NCBI GenBank assembly: GCA_033032175.1
Contig: CM065334.1
Span: forward strand, 7,561,705 to 7,625,704
DNA length: 64,000 nucleotides
Reading direction: 5' to 3'
Origin: Saturnia japonica
Taxonomy: Eukaryota; Arthropoda; Insecta; Lepidoptera; Saturniidae
Numbering within the stretch: the first letter of the stretch is position 1; each line of letters begins with the position of its first letter. Under the pieces are notes generated by a model that was not told the DNA's origin, searched no databases, and worked only from the letters and a program-made list of their open reading frames with translations. The position numbers and the translations under genes were made by a program. Below, in pieces: positions 1 through 12,157 of the stretch.

Positions 1-1770
1 CCAGCAATAGATAACATTGTAAAATTATTTTAAACCCTTTATATTATGCTCTAAATAATAAATACCCATGAATTAATATTTTTTAATTATTACATTTAAA
101 ATTAAGTAATGTAAAAATAATTCTTAGTTTCAATTAAAAATTTGTCCTAATATGTGGCATTATGAACACATAACCATGTGTGAATTCAGCATTCATTAAA
201 ATAAAACTAAGATTACGTAAGGTTCAGTATACTAAACATTCAGATATGAAAATTCTATAAAACCCATATAATTTTAGAGTAACTCATAAGATAACCTAAA
301 CTATGATACAGTAAGTTGTGTATATTTGTTGATCAATGACATCACAGACAAAAATCCCGAGGAAAAATTAAAGTTTATTATCCTAAGATGTTTTTATAAG
401 TAAATGCGTTACCCGCGTTCTATTTGGCAATACTAAAATCAGGCATTTGCCCGACATTCTTTCAGTCACGTATTATCCATTGTGACGGTTGCACGTCACT
501 ACAGGTCAAAATTTATATTCATGTCTTTCTAACAACAAAAATGGGACATAAATTTTTTAATCTTTCTCTTTTTTGCGTACTGTTTAACTGGAAGCCTTAC
601 AAATAGTTTCTTTGTATAAATAAATTGCGCTATTTTTTTGTGCAATGTTGTTGGCGTATGACGCGTCTATAGGTAAAATGTCACTGTTATCATCTAATAA
701 TATTGGTATATTATTAAAAAGTTCCAACTTACCAGACCAATTTTCTCAAAAATTAACATTAAGTTTTAAACATGCTGTCTATTAAGGGATTTTATAACAG
801 TATTAATGTTTTAATAAATTTGATGTATGTCTCATTAGCCATATAACAGAAGTAGCCAATGTTATAAATATGCCCTGCATTTTTAGGGACCTCACCTACA
901 AGCAGAAAAATAAATTCTAGGTTGTGCTTTTACATGCTAGACGTTTTCTTATTTAAGCTGTAGAAGTTGTATATTTTATTATCATACAAAACCTAGGTCC
1001 CCTAAAAGGGCCACTAGAGCTGGCTTCATCAATCTAGATACCCAGCACTTAGTTTTAATTAATTTTATTTAAAAGTACAACCAATTTGACTGAAGATACT
1101 ATAGAGATCATTTGTCATTAATATTTTATGTACTATTTTACTTAGTTTAAAAAACAAATATTTTATTTGATTATAATTGTGTAAACACTGTAAACCATAG
1201 ATTTATGTAGTAGATTGGCAATACGATGAATAAGACGATAGTCAAGACCAAAAACTGAATACATTAGTACTTAAGCATGTTTTGAGTTTCTTTTTTTTAA
1301 ACGAGTTACATTCAGTTACAGAACACGTAACCACAATTAAACACGTCTACTAAACATTAAAATCTTAGATTTAGCAAAAATATAAGCGGAATATACGTTG
1401 GCCGATAGCACATACGGAAATGGTCTCCTATCCCTGTTCGTTCTAACACAAGCGTATACTTCCTCTCTTTCTTTCGAGTTGCCGACCTTTATACAGCTAT
1501 TTATCTCTGCCACTTTATACTAATTAAATCTATGGTGAAAACTAACCTCGCATAGAAGACTAAGCAATGTGCACAGATTTGAGTTCAAATCCATGGCTAT
1601 CTATTTGGTTTTAAATATAATTTGTTGGAGTTTTTGGTGAGATCTTGAAATTACGTATTGTGATTTTTATTTTTCATTCATTTACATAAGTTTTATTTCA
1701 TTTATTTAGTGATATTGTGATCTTACAGCTAACAAAGTACCATACATACAGAAGGCCATTTAAAAGTTCA
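1..1770. other. AT-rich sequence without recognisable gene
   Basis: No convincing coding exon, RNA gene or element terminus was found. The 60-codon open frame at 424-606 has no ATG start and looks like chance in AT-rich DNA. Confidence 0.6.
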
Positions 1771-1879
1771 CACAGATATACGGTATTATAGGTAGTTCAA
1801 TAGAATTGGTTGGTAAAATTAGACTGGTGAAATTAGGTAAACAATTGACTGGTTAGATTTTTCTTAAGTTTGAGAGAAT

Positions 1880-2125
1880 TGGTTTTGGAAGTGACCCTGT
1901 ATCATGTAATATTTGTGCATAAGTGAAGTGAATCATAAATATTAACTGAAAGCATACATTCTGAGATCCCAATAAAACTCCCTAGAAAAGTCTAACAAGG
2001 GAGCCACCATGTTTTTAGGATACCTACTGAAGTCTTCATACGATAGGGACACTATATTCACTTAATAATGGCAGTAATGGTCTTCATTAAAGAGGACTAG
2101 TTGCCAAGTTAGGAAGAAGATGAAG
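1880..2125 (-). repeat. Dispersed non-coding repeat, family A
   Basis: The block around 'aactccctagaaaag' and 'gggagccaccatg' is the reverse complement of blocks at about 10870-11140 and 43190-43445, so at least three copies exist in the window. No coding capacity or terminal repeats are visible and the class is unknown. Confidence 0.6.
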
Positions 2126-2135
2126 AATATAATTT

Positions 2136-2696
2136 ATTGTTTGATGAATGAGGTTTGTTTACCTTTTTATTGAGTTGAACTGAGGCAGATTATCTAAGTT
2201 TAATTACCTAACCTAATTTAGACTTTAGCCAGTGTTTTTATATGTTAAATTAAAAATAATATATTATTTTGAAAATAGTTATTGTTATTACATTTATTTT
2301 CATATAAATATGAAATCCTTTTTTTAACGTTGTACTTGAGCTTGCGTTTGAAGTACATATGTGAACACAATCTCGCCAGTTTTTAAGCTATTGCATAGCT
2401 TCTATCGCGGGCCTTGAGCGTGGAGACCGAATCCAGAAATTCCGTAACGAAAATAACCTAACACCCCCCACTCCGACCGGCACAGCGGTGATACTTTGAC
2501 TTGGGTGGCGCGACAGGCTCGACGAGAACACGGACTCCTCTCACCGCTAGATGGCGTTGTAAAATATGTTTTTTGTTTATTAGGTCTGACTACACTGTTA
2601 GCCTTAGGGGCCCTGAAGCCGCTGCGGCTTTTACAGCTTCACCGAACTCATTTTTTAGTACTTAGCACGGCAAAGTGATAGTGTTGGAAATATTTA
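2136..2696. other. Intergenic; contains a short dispersed repeat
   Basis: No gene is seen. At 2589-2646 there is a copy, on the minus strand, of the short repeat with the core 'gaagctgtaaaagccgc' that recurs at about 16850, 30300-30400 and 32740-32850. Confidence 0.4.
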
Positions 2697-3353
2697 GAGG
2701 GTGGGCGATTATGAATGACTTACATAATCGAGGTATATGATTATGAATGATGACTGAATTGATTTATGTACTTGTTAATAATGTAGAGTGGGAAAGGAAA
2801 AAACAAAAAAAAAAATTACGGGTTGAACTCTGGGAGTGCCGACAGAAGTGAAAACTTATTTTGGCGCTTTAGACATTTTTTAGGTGGGTACTAGGGTTAT
2901 TGGGTTATGAATTACATTTTATTTATGAATTGTATTTTATTAATTATTAGAAACTTTAAAATACATTTAATGTTCTTTTATGAAAGACGCGTTCGCGGTC
3001 TGCTATATTTACATGCATATATGCACACACTATAGCTGCGTCTCGTAACTGTGTCGCGAGTCCAGAGATTTTATCTCATCTAAAAATATGCGTACCGCGC
3101 TAAAAGAAGTTTTCACTTCAAAAAAAAATCCGTCACGGGACGCCTGGCAGATGTGAAAGGGTGTCCCGACAATTTCTCTGTGAAGGGTCCTTGGTGAGTC
3201 AATGGGGTTGCAGTGATTAATTTCATAATTCATAGTACCTACGTATATTCCATCATATAGGTAATTCACTCTTAGTAATTATTAATAGTTATAATCGAGA
3301 TATCTTCATAATCGAATGATGACATTAGTATATCTCATGATCGCCCACCGCTG
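2697..3353. mobile_element. MITE with TA flanks, mariner-type, family M1 (copy 1)
   Basis: The left end reads GAGGGTGGGCGATTATGA. The right end is its imperfect inverted repeat (TCATGATCGCCCACC). Both sides are flanked by TA. The ends match a second copy at 42380-42904 (GAGGTGAGTGATTATGA). There is no transposase; the open frame at 3030-3269 lies inside the element and is not a gene. The TA duplication suggests the Tc1/mariner group, which is an inference from ends only. Confidence 0.6.
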
Positions 3354-3668
3354 TAAATAGCATAATTCTAAAACATCCTCGGCCACCGGGAGATCAGCCC
3401 TCCATCACTAGTAGTAGCTACAATGCAGTCTTGCAACGTATATATTAGCAGATCTTAAAACGCGCCATTCTAAATGAGAGTTACTGTGACATGTTTATTG
3501 CCGTATTCATTGTGGTCATCAGCCGTGCATACATGCCAGCCCCAAGCGTGCCACAGGTATACATGCCAGCTCTAAGCGTGCCACTATACCTGGTGTATGG
3601 TGGTCGTGATCGAGTTGAACACAATAGTCATGTCCTATAAAGAATAAAGTATGTATTACATCTTATTG
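3354..3668. other. Intergenic with a small direct repeat
   Basis: About 26 bp with the core 'atacatgccagc' followed by 'aagcgtgccac' occurs twice in tandem with a short spacer at about 3527-3585. Nothing else is recognisable. Confidence 0.4.
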
Positions 3669-3938
3669 CTAGCTGTGCCCCACGGTTTCACCCGTGTTAA
3701 TTTTATACGACAAACATTGCTAACGCACCCGTATAGGCAATCTTTTAATACTTTATGTAAAACTATGGACATTTTAATGAGGATTGAATTAATTTTTCAA
3801 ATTATAATATAGCCTATGTTACTCGCTGATACTGTAGCTTTATATTGGTGAAAGAGTTTTTAAAATCGGTCCAGTAGTTTGAGTTTATCCATTACAAACA
3901 AAAAATCAAATCTTTCCTCTTTATAATACTGGGATAGA
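3669..3938 (-). mobile_element. Short non-autonomous Helitron, minus orientation
   Basis: Read on the minus strand it begins A|TCTATCCCAGTATTATAAAG and ends with a hairpin (ACGGGTGAAACCGT) followed by GGGGCACAG and CTAG. These are the Helitron hallmarks: 5' TC, a 3' stem about 10 bp before CTRR, no inverted repeats. The base after CTAG is C rather than T. Length is about 270 bp with no coding capacity. Confidence 0.7.
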
Positions 3939-3939
3939 T

Positions 3940-4975
3940 AATAATTAATAAAAAATAATGTTTCTTTGTTTTGTTGGTCCGCTATACGTCTGTAAACCAT
4001 ATACATCCTGTGCGAACACCCTTTAAAGTTCTGTTTACGATAGGTGGCGCGCGAGTCGTGTCGTTTCAAAGACAACGGGAACGAAGTAGCGGGAAAAATA
4101 TAATATTTAAAAAAACTCTTGTTTCGATAATATTGATTTAATATAGACATACTATACATAATTTAAAATGATTTCTCATGCCTGTAAAATAAATGATAGA
4201 AAAAAAAAGTAAAAATCAATCATTCAACCATTACATCTTCACGCCTTTAGGATTTTTTAATTATTATAGAAATAAAGGTGTTTAATATTGATACGGTCAC
4301 TATAAAAGTTGATAGGTAATTGATTAGATAACAATTTATAACAAAGTTGTTGAATAGATGCTTCCTTAAACACTACCTAACTAAAATAGCTGATTTGGTT
4401 TAACATGAGACCTCACAACTTTTTGTATTGAAGGAACTGTGTTGCGAGACATGGCATTTTTTTTTAAATTTTATGGTTGTCATGGGATTTATAAATATAC
4501 ATACATGAAATTAATGGTTTATGCAAGTTTTTTATTCAAAAATCAAAAGCTACGAAATCGACTAGAAGGGGACAAAGCCGCAAAATTGCTGTTTGTGAGA
4601 TATAATTTGGCGATTCTAAATTTTGATCACCACTTAGGCACAGGTAGATTTTTCTTCAATGTTAAATTGTTTTTTTCTTTATTTTTTCGCCTCCCACAAG
4701 ATGGCCTCCGTTCATTCCTACTACGTAATAAAAATCCCTATGTGATGTTTATATATCTTTGTTAATAAAATCCATTTTAATAGGTACTTACTTATTATCC
4801 GAAATAATTAAAACTTTGATCCATGATTACGAATAACATAACAATAGAGTTTAGCTCATACAATTCAATATTTTCCAATTATAATATATGAAAAAGTACA
4901 TATTAAAAATAGAAAGACTACAGTGCAGAAATGGAAACAAACCAGGGTGGTGACAAATCTTCAACATGTTTTTCT
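3940..4975. other. AT-rich intergenic sequence, nothing recognised
   Basis: The open frames at 3860-4159 (minus) and 4439-4765 (plus) are low-complexity, lack family motifs and have no sign of splicing. I do not call them genes. Confidence 0.5.
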
Positions 4976-5650
4976 TTAATTACACAAGTGGTGGCAAACA
5001 AGAATACTGATGGTAAACGGCTATTGTTGTGTGTGGACGCTTGTAATAAATACCAAAGGTATCACTAACGTATAGCCAACCTTAAACTCCCGCATCTAAA
5101 GATACTCTAAACAAAGTGATCACCGCCGCCCACAAACATCCGCAACACCAGAGGGCTCGCAGATGCGCTGCCGGCCTTTTAAGGAAGAATAAGCTCTCTT
5201 CTTGAAGGTCACCGGGTCATAACGGCTCGGAAAGACCTCAGGCGACAGTTGGTTCCACAGAGTGGTTGTGCGAGGCAGAAAGTGCCTTAAGACACTCAAC
5301 TGTTGTGGAACGCTGGACATCGAGGTGGTGTAGATGGAATTTACGATTTTGACGTGAAGTCCGATGGTGAAATTTAGCAGCCAGGATCAATCCAAACCAT
5401 TCCTCGGAACACTCCCCATGATAAATACGGTAGAAGATGCAGAGTGAACCATCATCTCTACGCAGAGCCAATGGATCAAGCCGATCGGAAAGAGCTTGAT
5501 CGACAATAAATCGAGCCGCCCTACGCTGAATGCGGTCAAAAGGAAATAGCTGGTACTGGGGGGCTCCCGCCCAAAGATGAGAACAATACTCCGTGTGGGA
5601 TCGAATTTGCGCCTTATAAAGATGTAGGCGATGAGTCGACGTGATACCGT
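4976..5650 (-). mobile_element. 5'-truncated CR1-type LINE, 3' end of ORF2
   Basis: The minus strand encodes the C-terminal part of a CR1 reverse-transcriptase ORF after the catalytic domain. Recognisable blocks in order are HRLHLYKAQ and YCSHLWAGAPQYQL (about 5550-5640), LALRRDDGSLCIFYRIYHGE (about 5415-5475), FLPRTTTLWNQL (about 5255-5290) and a terminal FKKRAYSSLKGRQR...GVADVCGRR (5120-5200). At least one frameshift separates the upstream and terminal parts. This C-terminus is characteristic of CR1 elements in Lepidoptera. The 5' truncation point lies within about ten bases of the stop codon of the zinc finger gene. A second, shorter copy with a 36 bp internal deletion is at 51290-51575. 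Confidence 0.8.
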
Positions 5651-5652
5651 CT

Positions 5653-8019
5653 CTATGGTGTCATTGGCTCTAGTTTTATGATAGTCTTTGTTACATTCAT
5701 AGATTCCAATTTTACGTCACTAGTTGTACTTTCAGGCTCCATCATTTCATGTAAAGATCCAAATCCGAAATAAGACGCCTCGTCCTCACTCATTTCTGCT
5801 GTACACAGTTCACTCAAGATCATTTTACTTTTACAACTCTCACTGTTCATCAATTTATACCTTTGTATCGAATATTCTAGAGAATTATATGAACTCCGAC
5901 ATGTTTCGCATTTGAATATGACGGAATCGCGCACATTTTTCAATTTGAGATATATATTATAATGGAGATCATCATTAAAATTTTTGATACATTGATCGCA
6001 TTCAACGTTAAAAGTTCGCCTTCTTGATCCAAAGTTTGCTAGCTCATCGACCTCGAAACAATCGTGGAATTTCTTTATATGCCGCTTTAGAGTTTTGCGC
6101 GTACTGAAATCTTTCATGCATAAAATACAACGAGGTAACACTTTTTGCTTTATGTTGGGTAGTAAATTCACATGGCATTGCCCATTATGTTGTTCGAAAG
6201 TCTCCTGCCCTTTGAAGACTAGATTGCATTCTTCGCATTTATATATTTCGTCTTCAGCCAAATGTTTTGTTTGGAGGTGAACTGTGAGAGCTTCATTCGA
6301 ACTGAACGATATAGGGCATAGGTCGCAGGGATGAGTGTTCATATTGAATGAATGCAAAAGTTTCAGATGGATCTTACAAGATTTCGCCGATTCGAACCTC
6401 TTGTGACATATATGGCATTCAGGGAACAACGCTGAATTCGGATGTTTTGTGCGCACATGTTTTCTCAAACTACGTTTCTCTTTAAACAGTGTCTCGCATT
6501 CTACGCACTTATATCGTTGCATACCCAAATGGGTGTACTCGATGTGTCTGCGTATATTCCTTTTAGATTTAAACTGTTTGTCGCAATAATCGCATTTCGA
6601 CCAAGTGTGATTGTTATGTACTATCTTTACATGCGACGCTAAATAGTACTTGTTGCTGCAAATTTTGCCGCAGTAAACACACTCCATCGCCTCGTCTGTC
6701 GTGTGTTTTAACTTAATATGATGCTTTAGAGATCTGTCACTATAATAAACTCTACCACAGTGATGGCATTTGTATGAACCGCTATCTGCATCATCAGTAT
6801 TAGTCGAGGTTATATTGGAATCAGCTATTTGAGACTGCGGGTGAAATATCCTCACATGAAATTCCAAACTTGATATATCCGTAAACAACTTATCGCAATT
6901 ATTGCAAGTGTTAACGTTATCTGGCGGAAGACACCGCTTTCTGTGCGACAAAATCGTATCTTTGCTGTAAAATCTATTAAAACATACGTTGCAAGTAGAC
7001 AATGAGTATTCCTTATCGTGGTTCACTCTCATATGGTTTTTCAACTCGTAAACACTAGTGAAGGAGTTGGTACAGTACTCGCAGCAGAAAAATACCTGCT
7101 TCTTGGAGTCTGACATTTGTTTTAATAGCGATCTCTTGCAATATCTATAAAATGTTTTAAACGAATGATTGTTTTTCACGTGTTGCCGTAACTGAGGCTC
7201 TTCATCGAAAGTTTCATTACACTTTCTACAAAAAATATCTTTCGTTTTTGGATTATAATCACTTACATCGTTGGTGCTACAGTTCTCTTGGGTGTTATGG
7301 AAAAACTGTACGTGACTGTCGAAATTCTCTCTACCAACTATTATTTTAAAGCATAAATCACATTTCAAAGGTTCCCGATCTTCTGTATTGTGAGCGGTAC
7401 GCAAATGCCTTTTAAGACTCTGATTCGAAGTGTACACTTTAGGACAAAGATCGCATCTGAACTCCCCCTTTTCCCCGTGAAACATCTCAACGTGCCGTTT
7501 AAGATTTCGATTATTCGTATACACTCTCTCACACAAATTACACTGACTCATCCCGCGGTCGGATTTATGCATGTTCTGGATATGAGTTAATAGGGACTGC
7601 TTGCCTTTAAATACCTTATTACACCCATCACAAGAGGGATACTCAACATCTGGGTTATGGAGCTGATTGATATGCCGTTTGAGATTCCTCTCGGTTGTAA
7701 AAGTTTTCGAACAGAGTCTGCAAGATATCTTCGGGACTACACCTTGCAAATGTACAGTGATCATATGCGAGATTATGTTTTGTTTTCTCGTGAAAATGCG
7801 TCCACAGATGTCGCATTCTGGGAAAGGTTGCGAATAGCGATTATGTCCGCGGGATAAATGGAGCTGTAAGCCGGCTGGGCTGCCGAACGTCTGCTCGCAT
7901 ATATCACAATAGCATGATGAGTTTATATGACAGTTTTCGATGTGATTCTGCAGGTTATACTTCCTTGTAAATGATCTGCTGCAGTAGTCACATATGTAAT
8001 CTAACAGATTAATAAACAT
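5653..8019 (-). CDS. Intronless C2H2 poly-zinc-finger protein
   Basis: The product is about 788 residues, probably a nuclear DNA-binding protein. About 20 C2H2 fingers (C-x2-C-x12-H-x3/4-H) run from residue 9 (CDYCSRSFTRKYNLQNH) to about residue 660 (CILCMKDFSTRKTLKRHIKKFH). One ends in C instead of H (CNVCFNRF...HRKRC). Two degenerate fingers after that keep the cysteines but lost the histidines. Linkers are not the TGEKP type. The acidic tail has two related short motifs, KLESMN and KLEPM. The ATG at 8019 is the first in frame; the open frame extends only six codons further up to a TTG, and an in-frame TAG lies just beyond. No spliced 5' exon was found, though a non-coding one is possible. 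The last codons may come from CR1 insertion DNA. No ZAD is seen, so target and pathway are unknown. Confidence 0.85.
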   Translation of the reverse strand: MFINLLDYICDYCSRSFTRKYNLQNHIENCHINSSCYCDICEQTFGSPAGLQLHLSRGHNRYSQPFPECDICGRIFTRKQNIISHMITVHLQGVVPKISCRLCSKTFTTERNLKRHINQLHNPDVEYPSCDGCNKVFKGKQSLLTHIQNMHKSDRGMSQCNLCERVYTNNRNLKRHVEMFHGEKGEFRCDLCPKVYTSNQSLKRHLRTAHNTEDREPLKCDLCFKIIVGRENFDSHVQFFHNTQENCSTNDVSDYNPKTKDIFCRKCNETFDEEPQLRQHVKNNHSFKTFYRYCKRSLLKQMSDSKKQVFFCCEYCTNSFTSVYELKNHMRVNHDKEYSLSTCNVCFNRFYSKDTILSHRKRCLPPDNVNTCNNCDKLFTDISSLEFHVRIFHPQSQIADSNITSTNTDDADSGSYKCHHCGRVYYSDRSLKHHIKLKHTTDEAMECVYCGKICSNKYYLASHVKIVHNNHTWSKCDYCDKQFKSKRNIRRHIEYTHLGMQRYKCVECETLFKEKRSLRKHVRTKHPNSALFPECHICHKRFESAKSCKIHLKLLHSFNMNTHPCDLCPISFSSNEALTVHLQTKHLAEDEIYKCEECNLVFKGQETFEQHNGQCHVNLLPNIKQKVLPRCILCMKDFSTRKTLKRHIKKFHDCFEVDELANFGSRRRTFNVECDQCIKNFNDDLHYNIYLKLKNVRDSVIFKCETCRSSYNSLEYSIQRYKLMNSESCKSKMILSELCTAEMSEDEASYFGFGSLHEMMEPESTTSDVKLESMNVTKTIIKLEPMTP

Positions 8020-8144
8020 GTTTACAGATTTCTTCAATACCTATTAACATATTACCTCTTTAGATGCCTTAAAAAAAGTCATCTGAAAAAGAAAAGAAAA
8101 AATATTACATATTAATTGGCAATCTATGTGAATCTTATTCCTCT

Positions 8145-8360
8145 TTCTGGTGACAGGCCTCATGGTGCAGTGCTAGTAAGCCCTACTTTTGACCAGAAGG
8201 GTTGCAAGTTTGATAGCTGCATATGACTGACTTTTGTGTGATGAGCATTTTTATCTGTTGTATTGGTGTTAAAACTATCTATTTAATATGTATGTATATC
8301 AGCTGTTTAGTTATCATAATACAAGCTTTAATTGTATTGCTTTGTACTTGCCAAATATCC
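8145..8360 (+). repeat. tRNA-derived SINE, family S1 (copy 1)
   Basis: The block 'atgactgacttttgtgtgatg', then 'tgtatatcagctgtttag' and 'cataatacaagc', matches a copy at about 20920-21120. In that second copy the pol III box B is clear (GGTTCGATCCC). Here the head is eroded ('ggttgcaagtttgatagc'). Confidence 0.65.
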
Positions 8361-8384
8361 TTGTGATGTGTTCCTGCAATAAGA

Positions 8385-8535
8385 AAGGTTCCAGGGCTCA
8401 TTGGGATATGGGAGGCTCAAGGTCGGATGTAGGCTAGTAATACCTATGGTGTTACATGGATCCGTGGGCTTAAGTAACCACTTATCAGGTGGGCCATCAG
8501 CAGGATTAATAGATTTGTTGTATAAAAAAAAATGA
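8385..8535 (+). repeat. LINE-type 3' tail ending in poly(A)
   Basis: The text 'taagtaaccacttatcagg' and 'tgggccatcagc' followed by 'tgttgtataaaaaaaaa' resembles the 3' UTR shared by many lepidopteran LINEs. No coding part is attached. Confidence 0.45.
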
Positions 8536-10869
8536 GCCAGTGTTAATACTGAAATGGGGGTTGATTGAGAAAAGTGGAAATAAATGTTGTGCTGACCCTG
8601 TTACTGACTATAAAGATTTTTTAGTAGAACTTGGAGTGAGTTTATGGCTGAGCTGAACATAGCAAAGTGTCTGAAATCATTCATTGTATAATTTAATAAA
8701 TAATATTTAGAATACCATAATAATATATTATCTTGCTTTTAGATCAATAATTAATTAAAGTGGAAAAGGATTCTGAGCTGCTCTGAATCTAGAGTTTAAG
8801 TTTGGATGCAGTCATAGATTGAAGTTTCTTGAAGATTCAACATCAAAAATATTTTTAAAAATAAATACAATTTTTTACAGCTATTAAAAATTCTGTTTAG
8901 CTGTGGTGTAGTATCTCTATGACAAACAAGATAAATTGAAAATGTATTAATCCCCCAACACAAGTAACCTATTCATTCAGGCCATTCCAGTGAGCCCAAA
9001 CACAATATCTCTGCTGTAAGTTGCTGAGGAGTTAGGTATCCTACGGGTTCCAGATGACACCTGCGCAGGATCAAGTTAAGGTTTTTCTAACATTATTGAG
9101 GTAACAGAAAACCAAATATTGACTCGATCATACATGTCAAATATGTTCACATGTATTTTAAACAAGAAATGAGCTGATAATCTTCAAACGGTTTAACAGA
9201 TTTTCTTGAATTATAGCTAAGAACACTCTACATTCAGGTGTTTGTGAGCTAGGATGCCACAAACAGATACACACATACTCACATTAAACTTATAATACCT
9301 CTCATTTTGCATGGGGGGTTAGAAATTAAAAAAATATACCAAAATCTGTACACCAAGTATCAATGAATGGACCCGAACCTGACTTTATATATCTCTGAAT
9401 TACATGGAGAAACAAACAGGACACATTACGAAACCAGCTGGGACACTGGGACCAAATTTACAAACCGGAATATATGGTAAGCCTAAATATAATGGATTTA
9501 ATATCTAAAATATTTTTACCATAATTTTGTGTTTACACAAACCAACAGGCCTGTGTTAACAGAGGTCATAAAGTTTGGAGTGACATGTATATTTGGCACC
9601 CTTATAGCCAGCACACACCAGCGGATGGAGTGGGAGGGTATCGAGGAAGATTACCCACTAGCCAGTGCACATTTGCACTACCTCTCCCCTGTGATTGTAT
9701 GCTAGCGAACTCTGGTGCATACATTCTCAAGCCACCACATTATCCTCCAGAGCACACTTCAATACAGCAGAGAGAAATCTTCTATGATGCTCCATAGTCG
9801 GTCTCTAAGCTTTGCAATCTATATCTTATTACCATTACATGAGAAAGAATTTATGCTGGCAAATAATACCCTGTCTTGCCATTCGCCGGTGGGAGCTAGC
9901 CATTACTCTTTAACGGCCGTTTCCATTAACCTATCTAACTATTGTTTAAGTTACTAAAGATAGACAAACAAAACCTTTTGTCTTTACTTTTTTTTTCAAA
10001 AACTATCAATGGATAGTTTTTTGTATCTACATAATATATATCCATGTCCTATAGCTTGAATAGATAAGAGGGAAGCCAATATATGTTAAAGATAGTACTT
10101 ATTATAAATATGTACTAATTGGGGATAGTAAACTCAGATATGTTATTGAAAACGGCCGTAAAAGAATTTTGTTAATGCGAGAAGTGCCGTCAATTTTATA
10201 CATTGTGACTACCAGCGACTAGTACAACAAAACCGATCACATTTTCAGGTTTAAACTGCTTGTCCAGTACATACATACATTGTATTTATTATACGTACTG
10301 TACTGTCATGTTGTGGTTCGTATTAAGACTCGAAAACATTTGTTTTCATTTATATACAAGGATAGTAACTCGTTTCAATCAATAACTATTGTTAAACTGT
10401 CGTATTCAATAACTTAAAACATATTTAATAGTAATGATTTAAAACTTACTTGATATTTTACAGCATTGATTGTATCATATTTATAATAGAAAACTACTGT
10501 AATAGACATTTTATAATAGAAAATTATGCTTTTTTATATTTACAAATTACATCTCCGATTGCATATTTTTATTTTGTACAATGTATAGGGATGTGAAAAA
10601 AAATCTATTTCAAAATATCGATTATTTTTTTAATTATGCATCGATTTTTTATCGATTTTTAATTTAAAAATATCAAATATTGAAAAGCTATTTTTATATC
10701 ATTGGTGAGTTTTGTTGATGGATCTGTAACTTTTTTCGTAACAATAGGTATTCAATCACCCAATGTAATTTCATTGTTAGACGAAATGAGTCTAGAACTT
10801 CTAGTATAAACAGTACATTGTTTTGGTATTTGTAATATACCGATACCAGAAATAATTATCTCTTTTGGC
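8536..10869. other. Intergenic with eroded dispersed repeats
   Basis: A repeat at about 8950-9110 ('atctctgctgtaagtt', 'ggagttaggtatcct') has a relative at about 52085-52235. At about 9140-9310 a block with 'aatcttcaaacggttt' and 'agctaagaacactc' looks like a repeat tail. The open frames at 9585-9957 have no family features. From 10570 to 10690 there is AT-rich sequence with repeated 'atcgatttttt'. No gene was found. Confidence 0.4.
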
Positions 10870-11140
10870 TCAGTATTCTTACTAACTTGCCAACCACTCC
10901 TCTTTATTGAAAACCATTACTGCCATAATCATCAAGTGCATATAGTGTCCTGTCTTAGAACGAATTCAGTATCCCAATAAGATGGTGGCTCCCTTGTTAG
11001 CAACTTTGTAGGGAGTTTTGTGGCACATCAAAATGTATGCTTCCAGTTTATATTTAAAATCCGCTTCACTTATGCACGATAACCAAGCTATATCACACAA
11101 AACGCTACCAGTATTAATATAGGGTCTAATACCTAAGTTA
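10870..11140 (+). repeat. Dispersed non-coding repeat, family A
   Basis: This matches the block at 43190-43445 in the same orientation ('agtgtcctgtctta', 'gaattcagtat') and the reverse complement of 1880-2125. It directly precedes a Helitron. Confidence 0.6.
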
Positions 11141-11145
11141 ATAGA

Positions 11146-11681
11146 TCTTTACTAATATAATAAAGCTGAAGAGTAGCTTTGGTTGAACGCGCTAATCTCA
11201 CGAACTACTAATTCGAATGGATTTTTTTTTTTTGTTGGATAGCTCATTGAACGGAGAAGGCTATAGGCTACATAACATCACGCTACGACTAATAGGAGCG
11301 AAAGCAGGAATGAAAAATATTGCAAAAACGGGGAAATATTTATAGCTTTTGAGAGCTTCCATTGCGTGCGCTGCGTAAATGGAAAAATTTACGCAACAAA
11401 TATGTGTGACGGAATTGTTTCACATAAAAGTTTCAAAAAAAAGTCCGCGATAATAAATTAAATATTCGTGTCAACTATTTCATTTTGAACAAAATTGTCC
11501 TTGACATCAATTGATTTCAATAAATATCTTAGGAGATATCACAGTTTAAAAATAACTCCGCCGCAAATTAAAGAAAGTTTCAGCTCCTTTAGAATTGTAT
11601 TATAGGTGCCTACAACCCACTCTTTCTAACCCTCTCTCTCTCTCTCTAAGTGACGTAGACGAAGTTGCACGGGTCAGCTAT
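11146..11681 (+). mobile_element. Non-autonomous Helitron, 536 bp, upstream of the ZAD gene
   Basis: It begins A|TCTTTACTAATATAATAAAG and ends with a hairpin region (GTGACGTAGACGAAGTTGCAC) followed by GGGTCAGCTAT, one base off the usual CTAG, then T. A (TC)n microsatellite at about 11633-11648 sits just before the hairpin. Internal sequence ('cataacatcacgctacgac', 'gagagcttccattg') recurs at 16430-16545 and 34100-34320. It ends about 350 bp before the likely start codon of the ZAD gene, so it may lie in or near the promoter. Confidence 0.7.
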
Positions 11682-12034
11682 TAAAAAATAAACACCTCAA
11701 CGTGTCACTACAAGATTTCACCAAAAATTTCAATCGCCTAACTATAGAACATTTCACAAATCAACCTCTACTGCTACCTTCCGACTGGTCTTTGATTTCA
11801 GTTTTGATTTGACATTTGACTGCATTTGACAATTGTTTGACACCTTTGACTTGATAAATAAAATTTGTTTACTGTTTATTTTTGTGTTACAAAATGTAGT
11901 TTTATTACCGCGTACGGTACATAGCTAATTATATCAATATAAAATGTTCATTAGTTGTCTATCTTAAATAAATAAGTTCTGGCAGCTGTTTATAACAACG
12001 AAAATGTTTAATTTTTCCTAATCACTGAAATTTC

Positions 12035-12157
12035 ATGTCGAAAACAAAAATGTCGTTTGCATCTTTTTGCCGTGTGTGCTTAGCCGAGAATGCTGGTATG
12101 AATATAATATATAATACAAGCCTTCAAGAAGTGTACGAAAAACTAACGAATATAAAG
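12035..12157 (+). CDS. ZAD gene exon 1 (first ZAD zinc ligands)
   Basis: This codes 41 residues with [11 protein letters not shown], the first half of the ZAD. Two in-frame ATGs exist, 12035 and 12050; the first is used here. The exon must end in phase 0 to meet exon 2, which puts the donor at AAG|GCAAGT, a consensus GC-AG donor. The nearby GT (GCAA|GTACC) would break the frame. Confidence 0.8.

Noticed and set aside
4439..4765. 108-codon plus-strand frame
   Set aside because: Low-complexity Phe/Leu-rich sequence in AT-rich DNA, no family match recognised.
8020..8037. Start of the zinc finger gene at the TTG at 8037
   Set aside because: TTG is not a normal start in animals; the first in-frame ATG is at 8019.
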